Positions 14,985 to 20,913 of a stretch of DNA of 21,385 nucleotides are shown here, one piece after another. The stretch's first letter is position 1, and each line of letters opens with the position of its first letter. The notes under the pieces were generated by a model, which worked only from the letters and a program-made list of their open reading frames with translations, searched no databases and was not told the DNA's origin. A program made the position numbers and the translations under genes. Source of the stretch: a virus; IMG/VR virus record IMGVR_UViG_3300044639_001241, positions 1-21,385 of that record, one strand, 5' to 3'.

Positions 14985-15606
14985 GCAGTTATACATTGAC
15001 ATTGAGCAAGGCTCAGACGCATGGAAACAAGCGCGTTTGGGTCACGTTACAGCCAGCAACATGGCAGACGTAATGTCCAAAGGCAAAGGCAATGCTGAAG
15101 CCGTTGGGCGTTACAAATACAAAGTCAAATTGGTTGCCGAACGTTTGACAATGACAACGGGTGAATCGTTTACAAATGCGGCTATGGAATGGGGCGTTGA
15201 ACAAGAACAATTTGCGTGCATCGAATACGAAGCGGCTAAAAACGTTTTTGTTGAACGCACAGGCTTTTGGTTGCACCCAACGATGCCGTGGCTTGGCGTG
15301 TCACCAGACCGGCTTGTTGGCGATGATGGCTTGATTGAGGTCAAATGCCCCAACACTACAACGCACCTCGGTTATTTGTTTGACAACAGAATACCGCCCG
15401 AATATTACAAACAAATCCAATGTCAATTGTGGGTCACGGGTCGCCAATGGTGCGACTTTGTGTCTTACGACCCCCGACTGCCAAAGCGCAATCGCTTGCT
15501 GATTGTGCGTGCAGAACGAGATGAAAATCTCATTAAAGAGATGGAAACCGAAACGATAGCGTTTTTGGGCGAAATCAATCAATTAATCATTAAATTGGAA
15601 GGCTAA
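14977..15606 (+). CDS. YqaJ-type (lambda exonuclease-like) viral recombinase nuclease
   Basis: 209 residues, usual length for a YqaJ-domain protein. It carries the 'GSDAWKQARLGHVTAS' start pattern, a Glu-rich helix 'WGVEQEQFACIEYE' (Glu76/Glu78), and the nuclease core 'GVSPDRLVGDDGLIEVKCP' giving Asp111, Glu121 and Lys123 (D-x(9)-E-x-K). 'YYKQIQCQLWVTG' contributes the conserved Gln of the family. It should degrade one strand from double-strand ends, making single-stranded tails for the annealing protein encoded just upstream, which it overlaps by 8 bases. GAGG at 14964-14967 is the ribosome binding site. All expected catalytic residues are present. Confidence 0.9.
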   Translation: MNKQLYIDIEQGSDAWKQARLGHVTASNMADVMSKGKGNAEAVGRYKYKVKLVAERLTMTTGESFTNAAMEWGVEQEQFACIEYEAAKNVFVERTGFWLHPTMPWLGVSPDRLVGDDGLIEVKCPNTTTHLGYLFDNRIPPEYYKQIQCQLWVTGRQWCDFVSYDPRLPKRNRLLIVRAERDENLIKEMETETIAFLGEINQLIIKLEG

Positions 15607-15608
15607 TC

Positions 15609-16010
15609 ATGGCTGTAAATAAATTCATTGGCATCGGCAATTTGGGCAAAGACCCCGAAATGCGTTTCATGCCCGACGGCAAAGCGGTTTGTAATTTTTC
15701 AATTGCAATCAGCGAAAAATACAAAGATAAATCGGGCGAATCCAAAGAGGTAACCGAATGGGTCAACGTGGCGTTGTTTGGCAAATTGGCTGAAATCGCT
15801 GGCGAATACTTAAAAAAAGGTTCAAAGGTTTACGTTGAAGGAAAAATGAAAACGGAAAAATATTCCAAAGATGGTATCGACCGCCACACAACCAAAATTA
15901 TTGGTGAAAAAATGGAAATGTTAAACAGCAAAAGCGAAAGTGCTGACACGCCACGGGCACAAACAAAACCCGTAGAAACATTTGAAATGGATGATGACAT
16001 CCCATTTTAA
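15609..16010 (+). CDS. ssb: Single-stranded DNA-binding protein
   Basis: 133 residues. An OB-fold core runs from 'NKFIGIGNLGKDPEMRF' through 'AVCNFSIAISEKY', 'EWVNVALFGKLAEIAGEYL' and 'KGSKVYVEGKMKTEKY' to 'IIGEKMEML'. A short flexible linker follows, and the acidic tip DDDIPF is the standard SSB tail that recruits partner proteins. It is shorter than typical bacterial SSB (about 170-180 residues) because the linker is reduced, as in many phages. GGAAGG (15597-15602) lies 6 bases before the ATG. It coats single strands made by the exonuclease and during replication, and is the last gene before a terminator. Confidence 0.93.
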   Translation: MAVNKFIGIGNLGKDPEMRFMPDGKAVCNFSIAISEKYKDKSGESKEVTEWVNVALFGKLAEIAGEYLKKGSKVYVEGKMKTEKYSKDGIDRHTTKIIGEKMEMLNSKSESADTPRAQTKPVETFEMDDDIPF

Positions 16011-16058
16011 ATAATGCACAATGCAATTGAGTGCGGTTGCCATTGCGCTCGTTGGTTC

Positions 16059-16092
16059 AAGGGGGATGCTGAAAAGTGTCTCCCTTTTTTTT
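16059..16092 (+). terminator. Rho-independent terminator after ssb
   Basis: The 8-bp stem AAGGGGGA (16059-16066) pairs with TCTCCCTT (16079-16086), with one G-U pair and a 12-base loop. An unbroken run of T follows (16085-16092). It lies 48 bases after the ssb stop codon and ends the recombination operon. Confidence 0.8.
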
Positions 16093-16224
16093 CACCATAA
16101 AACGTTATGTAACCCCACCCCGCACCCGCATTACCAGTTTTAACGCAAGCAATTTGGTTTGAAGACAAAATGTTTCATTGTGTAAAAAGTGTTGTATTTT
16201 CAACAGAAACCAATTTATTTTGCA

Positions 16225-16279
16225 AGAAACGCCAGAAACGCGGTTTTTGGATATAATACTAATCATGACAACACGTCAT
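16225..16279 (+). promoter_or_regulatory. Promoter with direct repeat at -35 position and 5' hairpin
   Basis: TATAAT at 16252-16257 is a perfect -10. No good -35 is seen 16-18 bp upstream; the spot is instead covered by two copies of AGAAACGC 9 bp apart (16225-16232 and 16234-16241), which could be an activator site. ATGAC/GTCAT (16265-16269 with 16275-16279) forms a stem-loop right at the predicted transcript start. The downstream gene starts at 16308. Confidence 0.55.
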
Positions 16280-16307
16280 ACATTAATCATCTAAAAGGAA
16301 ATAAATC

Positions 16308-16526
16308 ATGACACACGTAGAAATCATCCCAACAAAAACTTACAAAACTGCCGCCAACGCACACGCCGCAGTTGCCAAAAAAATCAGCCCTAATTTAGAA
16401 CAGGCTCATTTGGGTGCTATTCGTTACATCGTGACACAGCACACAGATGGTCGTTTTTACCCATTGTTCATTGGTATTAATGCATTGAACTATGGCATCC
16501 ACTTTCACTTCAACGTAATCAATTAA
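16308..16526 (+). CDS. Small hypothetical protein
   Basis: 72 residues, MTHVEIIPTKTYKTAANAHA. It has a strong ribosome binding site of the local type (AAAAGGAAATAAATC before ATG) and its own promoter and terminator, so it appears to be a single-gene transcription unit. The first half is helical and basic (AAVAKKISPNLEQAHLGAIRY). The second half alternates aromatic and polar residues (DGRFYPLFIGINALNYGIHF) and looks beta-rich. No family is recognised. Independent, strong expression signals on a tiny gene are typical of phage host-takeover or early regulatory proteins, but that is only context. Confidence 0.75.
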   Translation: MTHVEIIPTKTYKTAANAHAAVAKKISPNLEQAHLGAIRYIVTQHTDGRFYPLFIGINALNYGIHFHFNVIN

Positions 16527-16536
16527 TAACAGCAAC

Positions 16537-16559
16537 GGGGGTGAAAGCCCCCCATTTTT
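16537..16559 (+). terminator. Probable intrinsic terminator
   Basis: GGGGG (16537-16541) pairs with CCCCC (16548-16552) over a 6-base loop (TGAAAG), followed by ATTTTTA. It lies 10 bases after the stop codon of the 72-residue gene. The stem is short but pure G-C; the T-run is five bases. Confidence 0.65.
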
Positions 16560-16582
16560 AAACATTTAAAAGGAAATTAATC

Positions 16583-16780
16583 ATGATGAAAACATTGCAA
16601 CCCGAAGTTTTGACAAATTTACAGCACACAGAATTTAATTTTTCTGATGCAATTAAATATATGTTGTTGCATGGCAGTCCATTTGAAAAAGCAATGGCAA
16701 CAGCGTATCAATCGCTTGATACATACAGCCGTCGTCGTTTATTAAATGAATTAAGCCATGTTTTTTTGCCTTGGATGTAA
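16583..16780 (+). CDS. Small hypothetical protein
   Basis: 65 residues (MMKTLQPEVLTNLQHTEF), or 64 if the second ATG is used. The leader has AAAAGGAAATTAATC before the first ATG, the same ribosome binding site as the neighbours. The sequence is helical (SDAIKYMLLHGSPFEKAMAT, AYQSLDTYSRRRLLNELSHV) and ends FLPWM. The basic YSRRRLLNEL could touch nucleic acid, but there is no definite helix-turn-helix and no family is recognised. The preceding terminator and following promoter box bracket it as another short unit, read either by leak-through or from an unseen promoter. Confidence 0.7.
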   Translation: MMKTLQPEVLTNLQHTEFNFSDAIKYMLLHGSPFEKAMATAYQSLDTYSRRRLLNELSHVFLPWM

Positions 16781-16798
16781 TACATCACGGATATTTAA

Positions 16799-16838
16799 TA
16801 TAATACTTTCACGACACAATCAAATGTCGTAATTTTTT
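16799..16838 (+). promoter_or_regulatory. Promoter box followed by hairpin with T-run
   Basis: TATAAT (16799-16804) lacks a clear -35. Seven bases downstream, ACGACA (16811-16816) pairs with TGTCGT (16825-16830), followed by AATTTTTT to 16838. The hairpin could end the upstream transcript and also cap the 5' end of the new one that serves the gene at 16861. Confidence 0.5.
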
Positions 16839-16860
16839 AAACATTCAAAAGGAAGAAATT

Positions 16861-17061
16861 ATGAAAAACACAGCATGGAAAAAAGATTATTTAATTGTTT
16901 TGCATAGCGACTATGACAACACATGGCACAAAGTAACAATCCCTTGCACGTTTATGCAAGCAATCCGATTTGCACGTGCCAAAGGCTGGCGCATTGACAG
17001 TCAAAACGTGCGTTTGGTTACATTGACAGAATTTGCAACAATGAACAAGGTGACAGCATGA
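16861..17061 (+). CDS. Small basic hypothetical protein
   Basis: 66 residues, MKNTAWKKDYLIVLHSDYDN. The ribosome binding site AAAAGGAAG lies about 8 bases before the ATG. The layout looks alpha/beta: a strand (YLIVLHSD), a second strand (WHKVTIPC), a helix (FMQAIRFARAKGW), then RIDSQNVRLVTLTEF. The phrase 'ARAKGWRI' and the overall shape suggest a small modular fold, perhaps protein-binding, but no known family is recognised. Its stop overlaps the next start by ATGA (17058-17061), so it is translated together with the small membrane protein that follows. Confidence 0.75.
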   Translation: MKNTAWKKDYLIVLHSDYDNTWHKVTIPCTFMQAIRFARAKGWRIDSQNVRLVTLTEFATMNKVTA

Positions 17062-17228
17062 AATTTATTAAGCAATTAATAATTTGGATATTTCAAGGCC
17101 TTATCAGTTTGGCTTTTGTTGTTGGCGGTGCATTTTTCTTAATTGAATATATGGCCGGATGTGGTGAGCATTACATCGATTCCAAAGGCGTTAGCCACGC
17201 CAACCAATGTTTTTTTATCAATCGTTAA
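17058..17228 (+). CDS. Small single-pass membrane protein
   Basis: 56 residues, beginning MKFIKQLIIWIFQ, identified by reading the frame from the ATGA overlap with the preceding gene. One long hydrophobic segment covers about residues 8-31 (IIWIFQGLISLAFVVGGAFF). After it comes a short polar tail with Cys35 and Cys51 (AGCGEHYIDSKGVSHANQC) that could lie in the periplasm and form a disulfide. It could be a superinfection-exclusion or other host-envelope protein, as such tiny early membrane proteins often are in phages, but nothing in the sequence fixes the function. Confidence 0.65.
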   Translation: MKFIKQLIIWIFQGLISLAFVVGGAFFLIEYMAGCGEHYIDSKGVSHANQCFFINR

Positions 17229-17249
17229 TTATTTAAAAGGAAATTAATC

Positions 17250-18218
17250 ATGGCACACGAACTTACAATCCGCGCTGACGGCTACACAGAAATGGCTTTT
17301 GTGGGAGCAACCCCTTGGCATGGTCTGGGTCAAGCACTTGACCAAAACGCCACCATCGAACAATGGCGCGTTGCCGCTGGTATGGATTGGACTATCGAAT
17401 CATCACCCGTTTGTTTTATGCCTCACGGCTTTTATGGTGACATTGTAAATTTTCCCAAGCAAAACGTATTGTTTCGCAGTGACAATGAACAACCATTGTC
17501 CGTTGTGTCCGACCGTTATCAAGTGGTTCAACCCGCCGATGTATTGGAATTTTTCCGTGATTTGGTCGAAGAATCAGGTTTTCGTTTACATACAGCCGGA
17601 ACATTGTTTGGTGGCAAGCGTTTTTGGGCATTAGCCGAAACGGGCAAATTTGGTGAAGTTTGTGATGGCGATGGCGTTGGTGGTTTTTTATTGTTGTCCA
17701 CATCCGCAGACAAATCATTGGCAACGACTGCCCGCTTTACCAGCGTGCGTGTCGTGTGCAACAATACATTGTCATTGTCAATGCAAGACAACGCGCATTG
17801 CGTGTCATTTACACACGCCCGCAAGTTTGACCACGAATTAATGAAATCAAAATTGGGTGCGGCTGTAGCATCGTTTGATGGATTTATGGAAATGGCTAAA
17901 CACCTTGAACGTCAACGTATTACAACAACGCAAGCAGATAATTTCATTAAGCGTATTTTGTTTACGGCAGACCAATTGCAACAGCCAAATTTTAATTTGG
18001 AAAAAAATCGCACGTACAACAAAATTTTGGATTTGTTTAAAGGCGAGGCAAAAGGTGCTGAATTGGTTGGCGACAGCAAATGGGCGTTGCTTAATTCCGT
18101 AACCGAATATTTTGACCATCATCATCCATCACGCACAGATGATGCTCGATTAAACAATACATGGTTTGGCAATGGCGACGCAATAAAAAATCGTGCTGTT
18201 GCTGTTTTAACGTCTTGA
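17250..18218 (+). CDS. DUF932-family phage/plasmid-like protein
   Basis: 322 residues, full length for the DUF932 (TIGR03299-like) family. Recognisable parts: 'TPWHGLGQALDQNATIEQW' near the N-terminus, 'VVSDRYQVVQPADVLEFFRD', 'RFWALAETG', 'LLLSTSADKSLATTARFTSV', 'RVVCNNTLSLS' and 'ARKFDHELM'. These proteins are widespread in phages and plasmids, lie near recombination genes, and have no settled function; a DNA-metabolism role is the usual guess. Ribosome binding site AAAAGGAAATTAATC directly precedes ATG. It follows the small membrane protein by 21 bases and its stop overlaps the -35 box of the next promoter (18215-18220). Confidence 0.9.
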   Translation: MAHELTIRADGYTEMAFVGATPWHGLGQALDQNATIEQWRVAAGMDWTIESSPVCFMPHGFYGDIVNFPKQNVLFRSDNEQPLSVVSDRYQVVQPADVLEFFRDLVEESGFRLHTAGTLFGGKRFWALAETGKFGEVCDGDGVGGFLLLSTSADKSLATTARFTSVRVVCNNTLSLSMQDNAHCVSFTHARKFDHELMKSKLGAAVASFDGFMEMAKHLERQRITTTQADNFIKRILFTADQLQQPNFNLEKNRTYNKILDLFKGEAKGAELVGDSKWALLNSVTEYFDHHHPSRTDDARLNNTWFGNGDAIKNRAVAVLTS

Positions 18219-18242
18219 CAGATATTACATAACTGCCATAAT
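18215..18242 (+). promoter_or_regulatory. Sigma70-type promoter for the 18272-21340 gene run
   Basis: A perfect TTGACA (18215-18220) and CATAAT (18237-18242) are separated by 16 bases. The -35 overlaps the TGA stop of the DUF932 gene. The predicted start, near 18249, falls inside the hairpin described next. Confidence 0.65.
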
Positions 18243-18243
18243 C

Positions 18244-18271
18244 CCCTCATCTAATACATGAGGGTTTTTTT
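18244..18271 (+). terminator. Intrinsic terminator whose 3' arm doubles as ribosome binding site
   Basis: CCCTCAT (18244-18250) and ATGAGGG (18258-18264) form a perfect 7-bp stem with a 7-base loop, followed by seven T (18265-18271). The next base begins the ATG of the following gene, and GAGGG (18260-18264) is the only Shine-Dalgarno candidate, 7 bases before that ATG. In transcripts that read in from upstream the site would be hidden in the stem. Confidence 0.75.
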
Positions 18272-18520
18272 ATGGCAAATGCGGCAACAAAAATACGAAA
18301 CGTTTTTACATCAGCAGAAACACCATTGACATTGACAGACATACGTCATGCGTTGCCGGAATTGAAATCAAGCCAAATTTCAATGGGACTTTGTTATTTT
18401 ATGCGTCAACGATACATGACGCGTGAACCAATAAAAAATGAACAATCACGTGGTCGCAAGACAGTTTGGCTTTATACGTATCATTTAACAAAATTGCCAA
18501 AACCCGAAATAATTGTATGA
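18272..18520 (+). CDS. Small winged-helix-like DNA-binding protein
   Basis: 82 residues. 'TLTDIRHALPELKSSQISMGL' followed by 'YFMRQRYMTREPI' and 'GRKTVWLYTYHL' has the helix, helix, recognition helix and two-strand wing order of a winged helix. Similar short proteins act as regulators or nucleic-acid-binding factors in phages. The start codon directly follows the T-run of the terminator hairpin, with GAGGG in the stem as its ribosome binding site. It is the first gene of the last run and overlaps the next by ATGA. It could autoregulate the nearby promoter; that is inference. Confidence 0.75.
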   Translation: MANAATKIRNVFTSAETPLTLTDIRHALPELKSSQISMGLCYFMRQRYMTREPIKNEQSRGRKTVWLYTYHLTKLPKPEIIV

Positions 18521-18768
18521 CCTCAATACAAGTCGGCGAAGTGTGTCGGGATTGCACGTATGCGAAAACAAAGCAATATCATGGCGGCTATTCGTTTACT
18601 TGTTATGGGTGCAAACAACGATTGTTGCTTGAGGAGCCATGCAAAATGATGCGTGAAATGTTGTCGTTATCATTGCGTAAATGGGGTAATGTTCCCGAAT
18701 GGAAAATTGAACCAAATTGCGGTTGCATCAAATCGTGCAAACGCAGACAATATCAAAAACAGGGGTAA
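18517..18768 (+). CDS. Cysteine-rich, probable zinc-binding small protein
   Basis: 83 residues from ATG 18517, chosen for its ATGA overlap with the preceding stop; the open frame upstream is in another gene's territory. Cysteines come in pairs: VCRDCTYA, FTCYGCKQR, a single EPCKMM, and PNCGCIKSCKRR. Their spacing suggests one or two zinc ribbons or knuckles. The protein is basic toward the C-terminus. A role in nucleic-acid or protein binding is likely, but the family is not recognised. No membrane segment or signal peptide is present. Confidence 0.7.
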   Translation: MTSIQVGEVCRDCTYAKTKQYHGGYSFTCYGCKQRLLLEEPCKMMREMLSLSLRKWGNVPEWKIEPNCGCIKSCKRRQYQKQG

Positions 18769-18771
18769 TGT

Positions 18772-19263
18772 ATGCCAATTAGCAAAAAAACAGACGGATG
18801 GTATTGGGGTTCAAAAGGACCATTTGCAAGCAAACAAAAAGCAATTCAAGTCGGACAAGCCGCACACGCATCCGGTTTTAAAGAGGAAGCAATTATGGAC
18901 AATCAATTAATTGGCACATTTGTCAGCACATTGTTGCACTCGGCAACGTTGACTCATTTAATGCATTTTAAAACGTTGTCATATTCAGAACACGTTGCCC
19001 TTGCCGGTTATTACGATTCAATTCCCGATTTGGTTGACGGGCTTGTGGAATCAATCCAAGGCGCGTACGAAGTCATCATTGAACCATATCCATCAATGTT
19101 CCGCACAGGCGATGCTGAACCATTGGCATATATGATAAGCCTACGCGATTACGTGCAAAATTACCGCGGTGAAATGCCACAAGACAATGAAATCCAAAAC
19201 GAAATTGACAACGTGGCAAATTTGCTTAATACAACCGTGTACAAATTAAAATTTTTAAAATAA
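18772..19263 (+). CDS. DUF5856-like phage protein with N-terminal extension and internal start
   Basis: 163 residues from ATG 18772 (AGGGG at 18761-18765, 6 bases upstream). Residues 1-40 (TDGWYWGSKGPFASKQKAIQ, AAHASGFKEE) look like a separate small module. From residue 42 on, 'MDNQLIGTFVSTLLHSATLT', 'SYSEHVALAGYYDSIPDLVD' and 'NEIDNVANLLNTTVYKLKFL' match the DUF5856-type helical-bundle proteins of phages, whose shape recalls ferritin-like or Dps-like folds. An in-frame ATG at 18895 has its own strong ribosome binding site (AGAGGA, 18882-18887, 7 bases away) and would give a 122-residue second product. Function unknown. Confidence 0.75.
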   Translation: MPISKKTDGWYWGSKGPFASKQKAIQVGQAAHASGFKEEAIMDNQLIGTFVSTLLHSATLTHLMHFKTLSYSEHVALAGYYDSIPDLVDGLVESIQGAYEVIIEPYPSMFRTGDAEPLAYMISLRDYVQNYRGEMPQDNEIQNEIDNVANLLNTTVYKLKFLK

Positions 19264-19279
19264 TTAACACAAACAAGAT

Positions 19280-19828
19280 ATGACAAAATTAGCAATCAAA
19301 TACAAAAAAACAACCGAACTTACAGCATACGCAAAAAACTCACGCACGCACAGCGATGAGCAAATTGCGCAATTGGTGGCAAGCCTACGTGAATTTGGGT
19401 TTACAAATCCGATATTGATTGACGCAAAAAACAGCATTATTGCCGGTCATGGTCGGCTAAAAGCGGCTCAAGAACTTGGTTACGAAACCGTACCCACAAT
19501 TGAACTTGGCGAATTAACCGAACAACAACAACAAGCGTACATCATTGCTGACAACAAATTAGCATTAAACGCGGGTTGGGATAATGAATTGCTTTTATTT
19601 GAAATCCAACAATTGCAAAACGCTGGATTTGACGTTTCATTAATTGGCTTTAATGTTGATGAATTAAAAGCATTAAATTTTGACGATGCTGAAATTGACG
19701 AAGATTTTAAAGAGCCATCCGATGACAGCCGTAATACATTGTTAATTGAATGTACAGGCGAACGTGAATTGGAAACGCTTTATGAAGAAATGCAAAAGCG
19801 AGGTTTTGAGTGCAAAATTATGAGTTAA
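19280..19828 (+). CDS. ParB/Srx-like N-terminal domain protein
   Basis: 182 residues. The ParB N-terminal nuclease/CTPase-like domain covers about residues 8-95: 'ELTAYAKNSRTHSDEQI', 'SLREFGFTNPILI', 'IIAGHGRLKAAQELG' (the G-x-G-R motif) and 'IADNKLALNAGW'. In many phages this domain is joined to a DNA methylase; here the methylase is missing and only an acidic tail and a short alpha/beta ending (NTLLIECTGERELETLYEEM, GFECKIM) follow. The start lacks a strong Shine-Dalgarno site. Its end overlaps the next gene by 19 bases, so it probably works with the ABC-ATPase/GNAT fusion. A DNA-targeting role is likely; the reaction is unknown. Confidence 0.8.
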   Translation: MTKLAIKYKKTTELTAYAKNSRTHSDEQIAQLVASLREFGFTNPILIDAKNSIIAGHGRLKAAQELGYETVPTIELGELTEQQQQAYIIADNKLALNAGWDNELLLFEIQQLQNAGFDVSLIGFNVDELKALNFDDAEIDEDFKEPSDDSRNTLLIECTGERELETLYEEMQKRGFECKIMS

Positions 19829-20913
19829 CCCTTGCATCGCCTGTAGCCAAATCATTTCGCGCAATTAAAGCGGCAAACAGCCTTGACATTGATGCTGAGA
19901 AAAAATCAACGCATCATTTCCAAGTCAAAGCCGACATACAAAGCGCATACAGCATAGGTTTAATCGTAGGCGCGTCAGGAAGCGGTAAGACGACGTTGGC
20001 AAAGCATATATGGGGTAATGAGTGTTTTAATGAAATACTCGACCCACAACGCCCAATTATTGAGCAATTTCCCGAATCAATGTCATACGACCAATGCGCG
20101 GAAATGTTATGTGGCGTTGGCTTAACAAGCGTGCCATGTTGGATACGACCCGCATACACGTTATCTAATGGTCAAAAGGCACGTGCGGAATGCGCGTTAC
20201 AAATGGCGCGTGAAGATGGAATGATTGTCATTGACGAATGGACAAGCGTTGTTGACCGAACCGTTGCCAAAGTTATGAGCCATTGCATACAGAAACACGC
20301 ACGCAAAACGGCAAAACGCATTGTATTATTGTCATGTCATTACGACGTTGTTGAATGGTTAAACCCTGATTGGGTCATTGACGCTAACAAACAGACGTAC
20401 ACCGACCGGAGGTCACTTTGGCGAGACTATCAACGCACAGAACGGCTTGAATTTAACGTGTATGAGACCGATAGGCACACATGGCGTTACTTTAGCCGTT
20501 ATCATTATTTAAGCGAGAATTTAGCCGGTGGTAAGCAATTGTTTTATGGCTTATGGGATGGCTCAAATCAAATTGGCTTTTTAGCCTTTTCCAATTACGT
20601 GCCACATCGCGCTGGCACAATGATGCAATTACATTTCAATCGTCTTGTAATACACCCCGATTATTGTGGGTTTGGCTTAGGCATACATTTTTTAAACAAA
20701 TGCGCCAAATTGGTACATGAGAAAAATTATGAGGTCATGGGCAAATTTTCAAGCATACCCGTGTATAACGCGTTAAGGCGCGACCCCAAATGGCGATTGA
20801 ACGCTGTGATGCGTCAACATAAGATAAGCGTTGGTGGCAATATGCAACGTAAGGATGGTTTTAGAAAAGATGTTAAAGCGTGGTCATTTAAATATGCCAA
20901 CGATACCAATTAA
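19810..20913 (+). CDS. ABC-type ATPase fused to GNAT acyltransferase domain (predicted DNA-modification factor)
   Basis: 367 residues from a GTG start (19810), supported by GAGG (19800-19803) 6 bases upstream. The N-terminal ABC ATPase has Walker A GASGSGKTT (54-62), signature LSNGQKARAE (118-127), Walker B MIVIDEWTS (138-146) with catalytic Glu143, and His177 in LSCHYDV. There is no membrane domain, so it is not a transporter. Residues about 212-330 form a GNAT fold: 'WRYFSRYHYLSENL', 'QIGFLAFSNYV' and the acyl-CoA loop 'HPDYCGFGLGIHFL' (282-295). The HYL plus GNAT layout recalls phage Mu Mom, which modifies adenine in DNA; a similar role here is inference. It overlaps the ParB-like and HNH genes on either side. 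Confidence 0.85.
   Translation: MQNYELTLASPVAKSFRAIKAANSLDIDAEKKSTHHFQVKADIQSAYSIGLIVGASGSGKTTLAKHIWGNECFNEILDPQRPIIEQFPESMSYDQCAEMLCGVGLTSVPCWIRPAYTLSNGQKARAECALQMAREDGMIVIDEWTSVVDRTVAKVMSHCIQKHARKTAKRIVLLSCHYDVVEWLNPDWVIDANKQTYTDRRSLWRDYQRTERLEFNVYETDRHTWRYFSRYHYLSENLAGGKQLFYGLWDGSNQIGFLAFSNYVPHRAGTMMQLHFNRLVIHPDYCGFGLGIHFLNKCAKLVHEKNYEVMGKFSSIPVYNALRRDPKWRLNAVMRQHKISVGGNMQRKDGFRKDVKAWSFKYANDTN

Larger units (their letters stand above)
16011..16307 (+). other. Intergenic region after ssb (no gene)
   Basis: 297 bases without a convincing gene. In order it holds a hairpin GAGTGC/GCGCTC (16029-16034 with 16045-16050), a terminator (16059-16092), an AT-rich stretch, a direct repeat of AGAAACGC (16225-16232 and 16234-16241), a TATAAT box (16252-16257) and a small 5' hairpin (16265-16279). 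It separates two transcription units. Confidence 0.6.

Noticed and set aside
17416-17824. Minus-strand ORFs inside the DUF932 gene
   Set aside because: The DUF932 frame is full length and conserved in pattern; the opposite ORFs have no start signals.
19280-19828. ParB-like protein as plasmid partition factor
   Set aside because: No ParA gene or clustered parS-like palindromes are visible, and the context is phage DNA metabolism.
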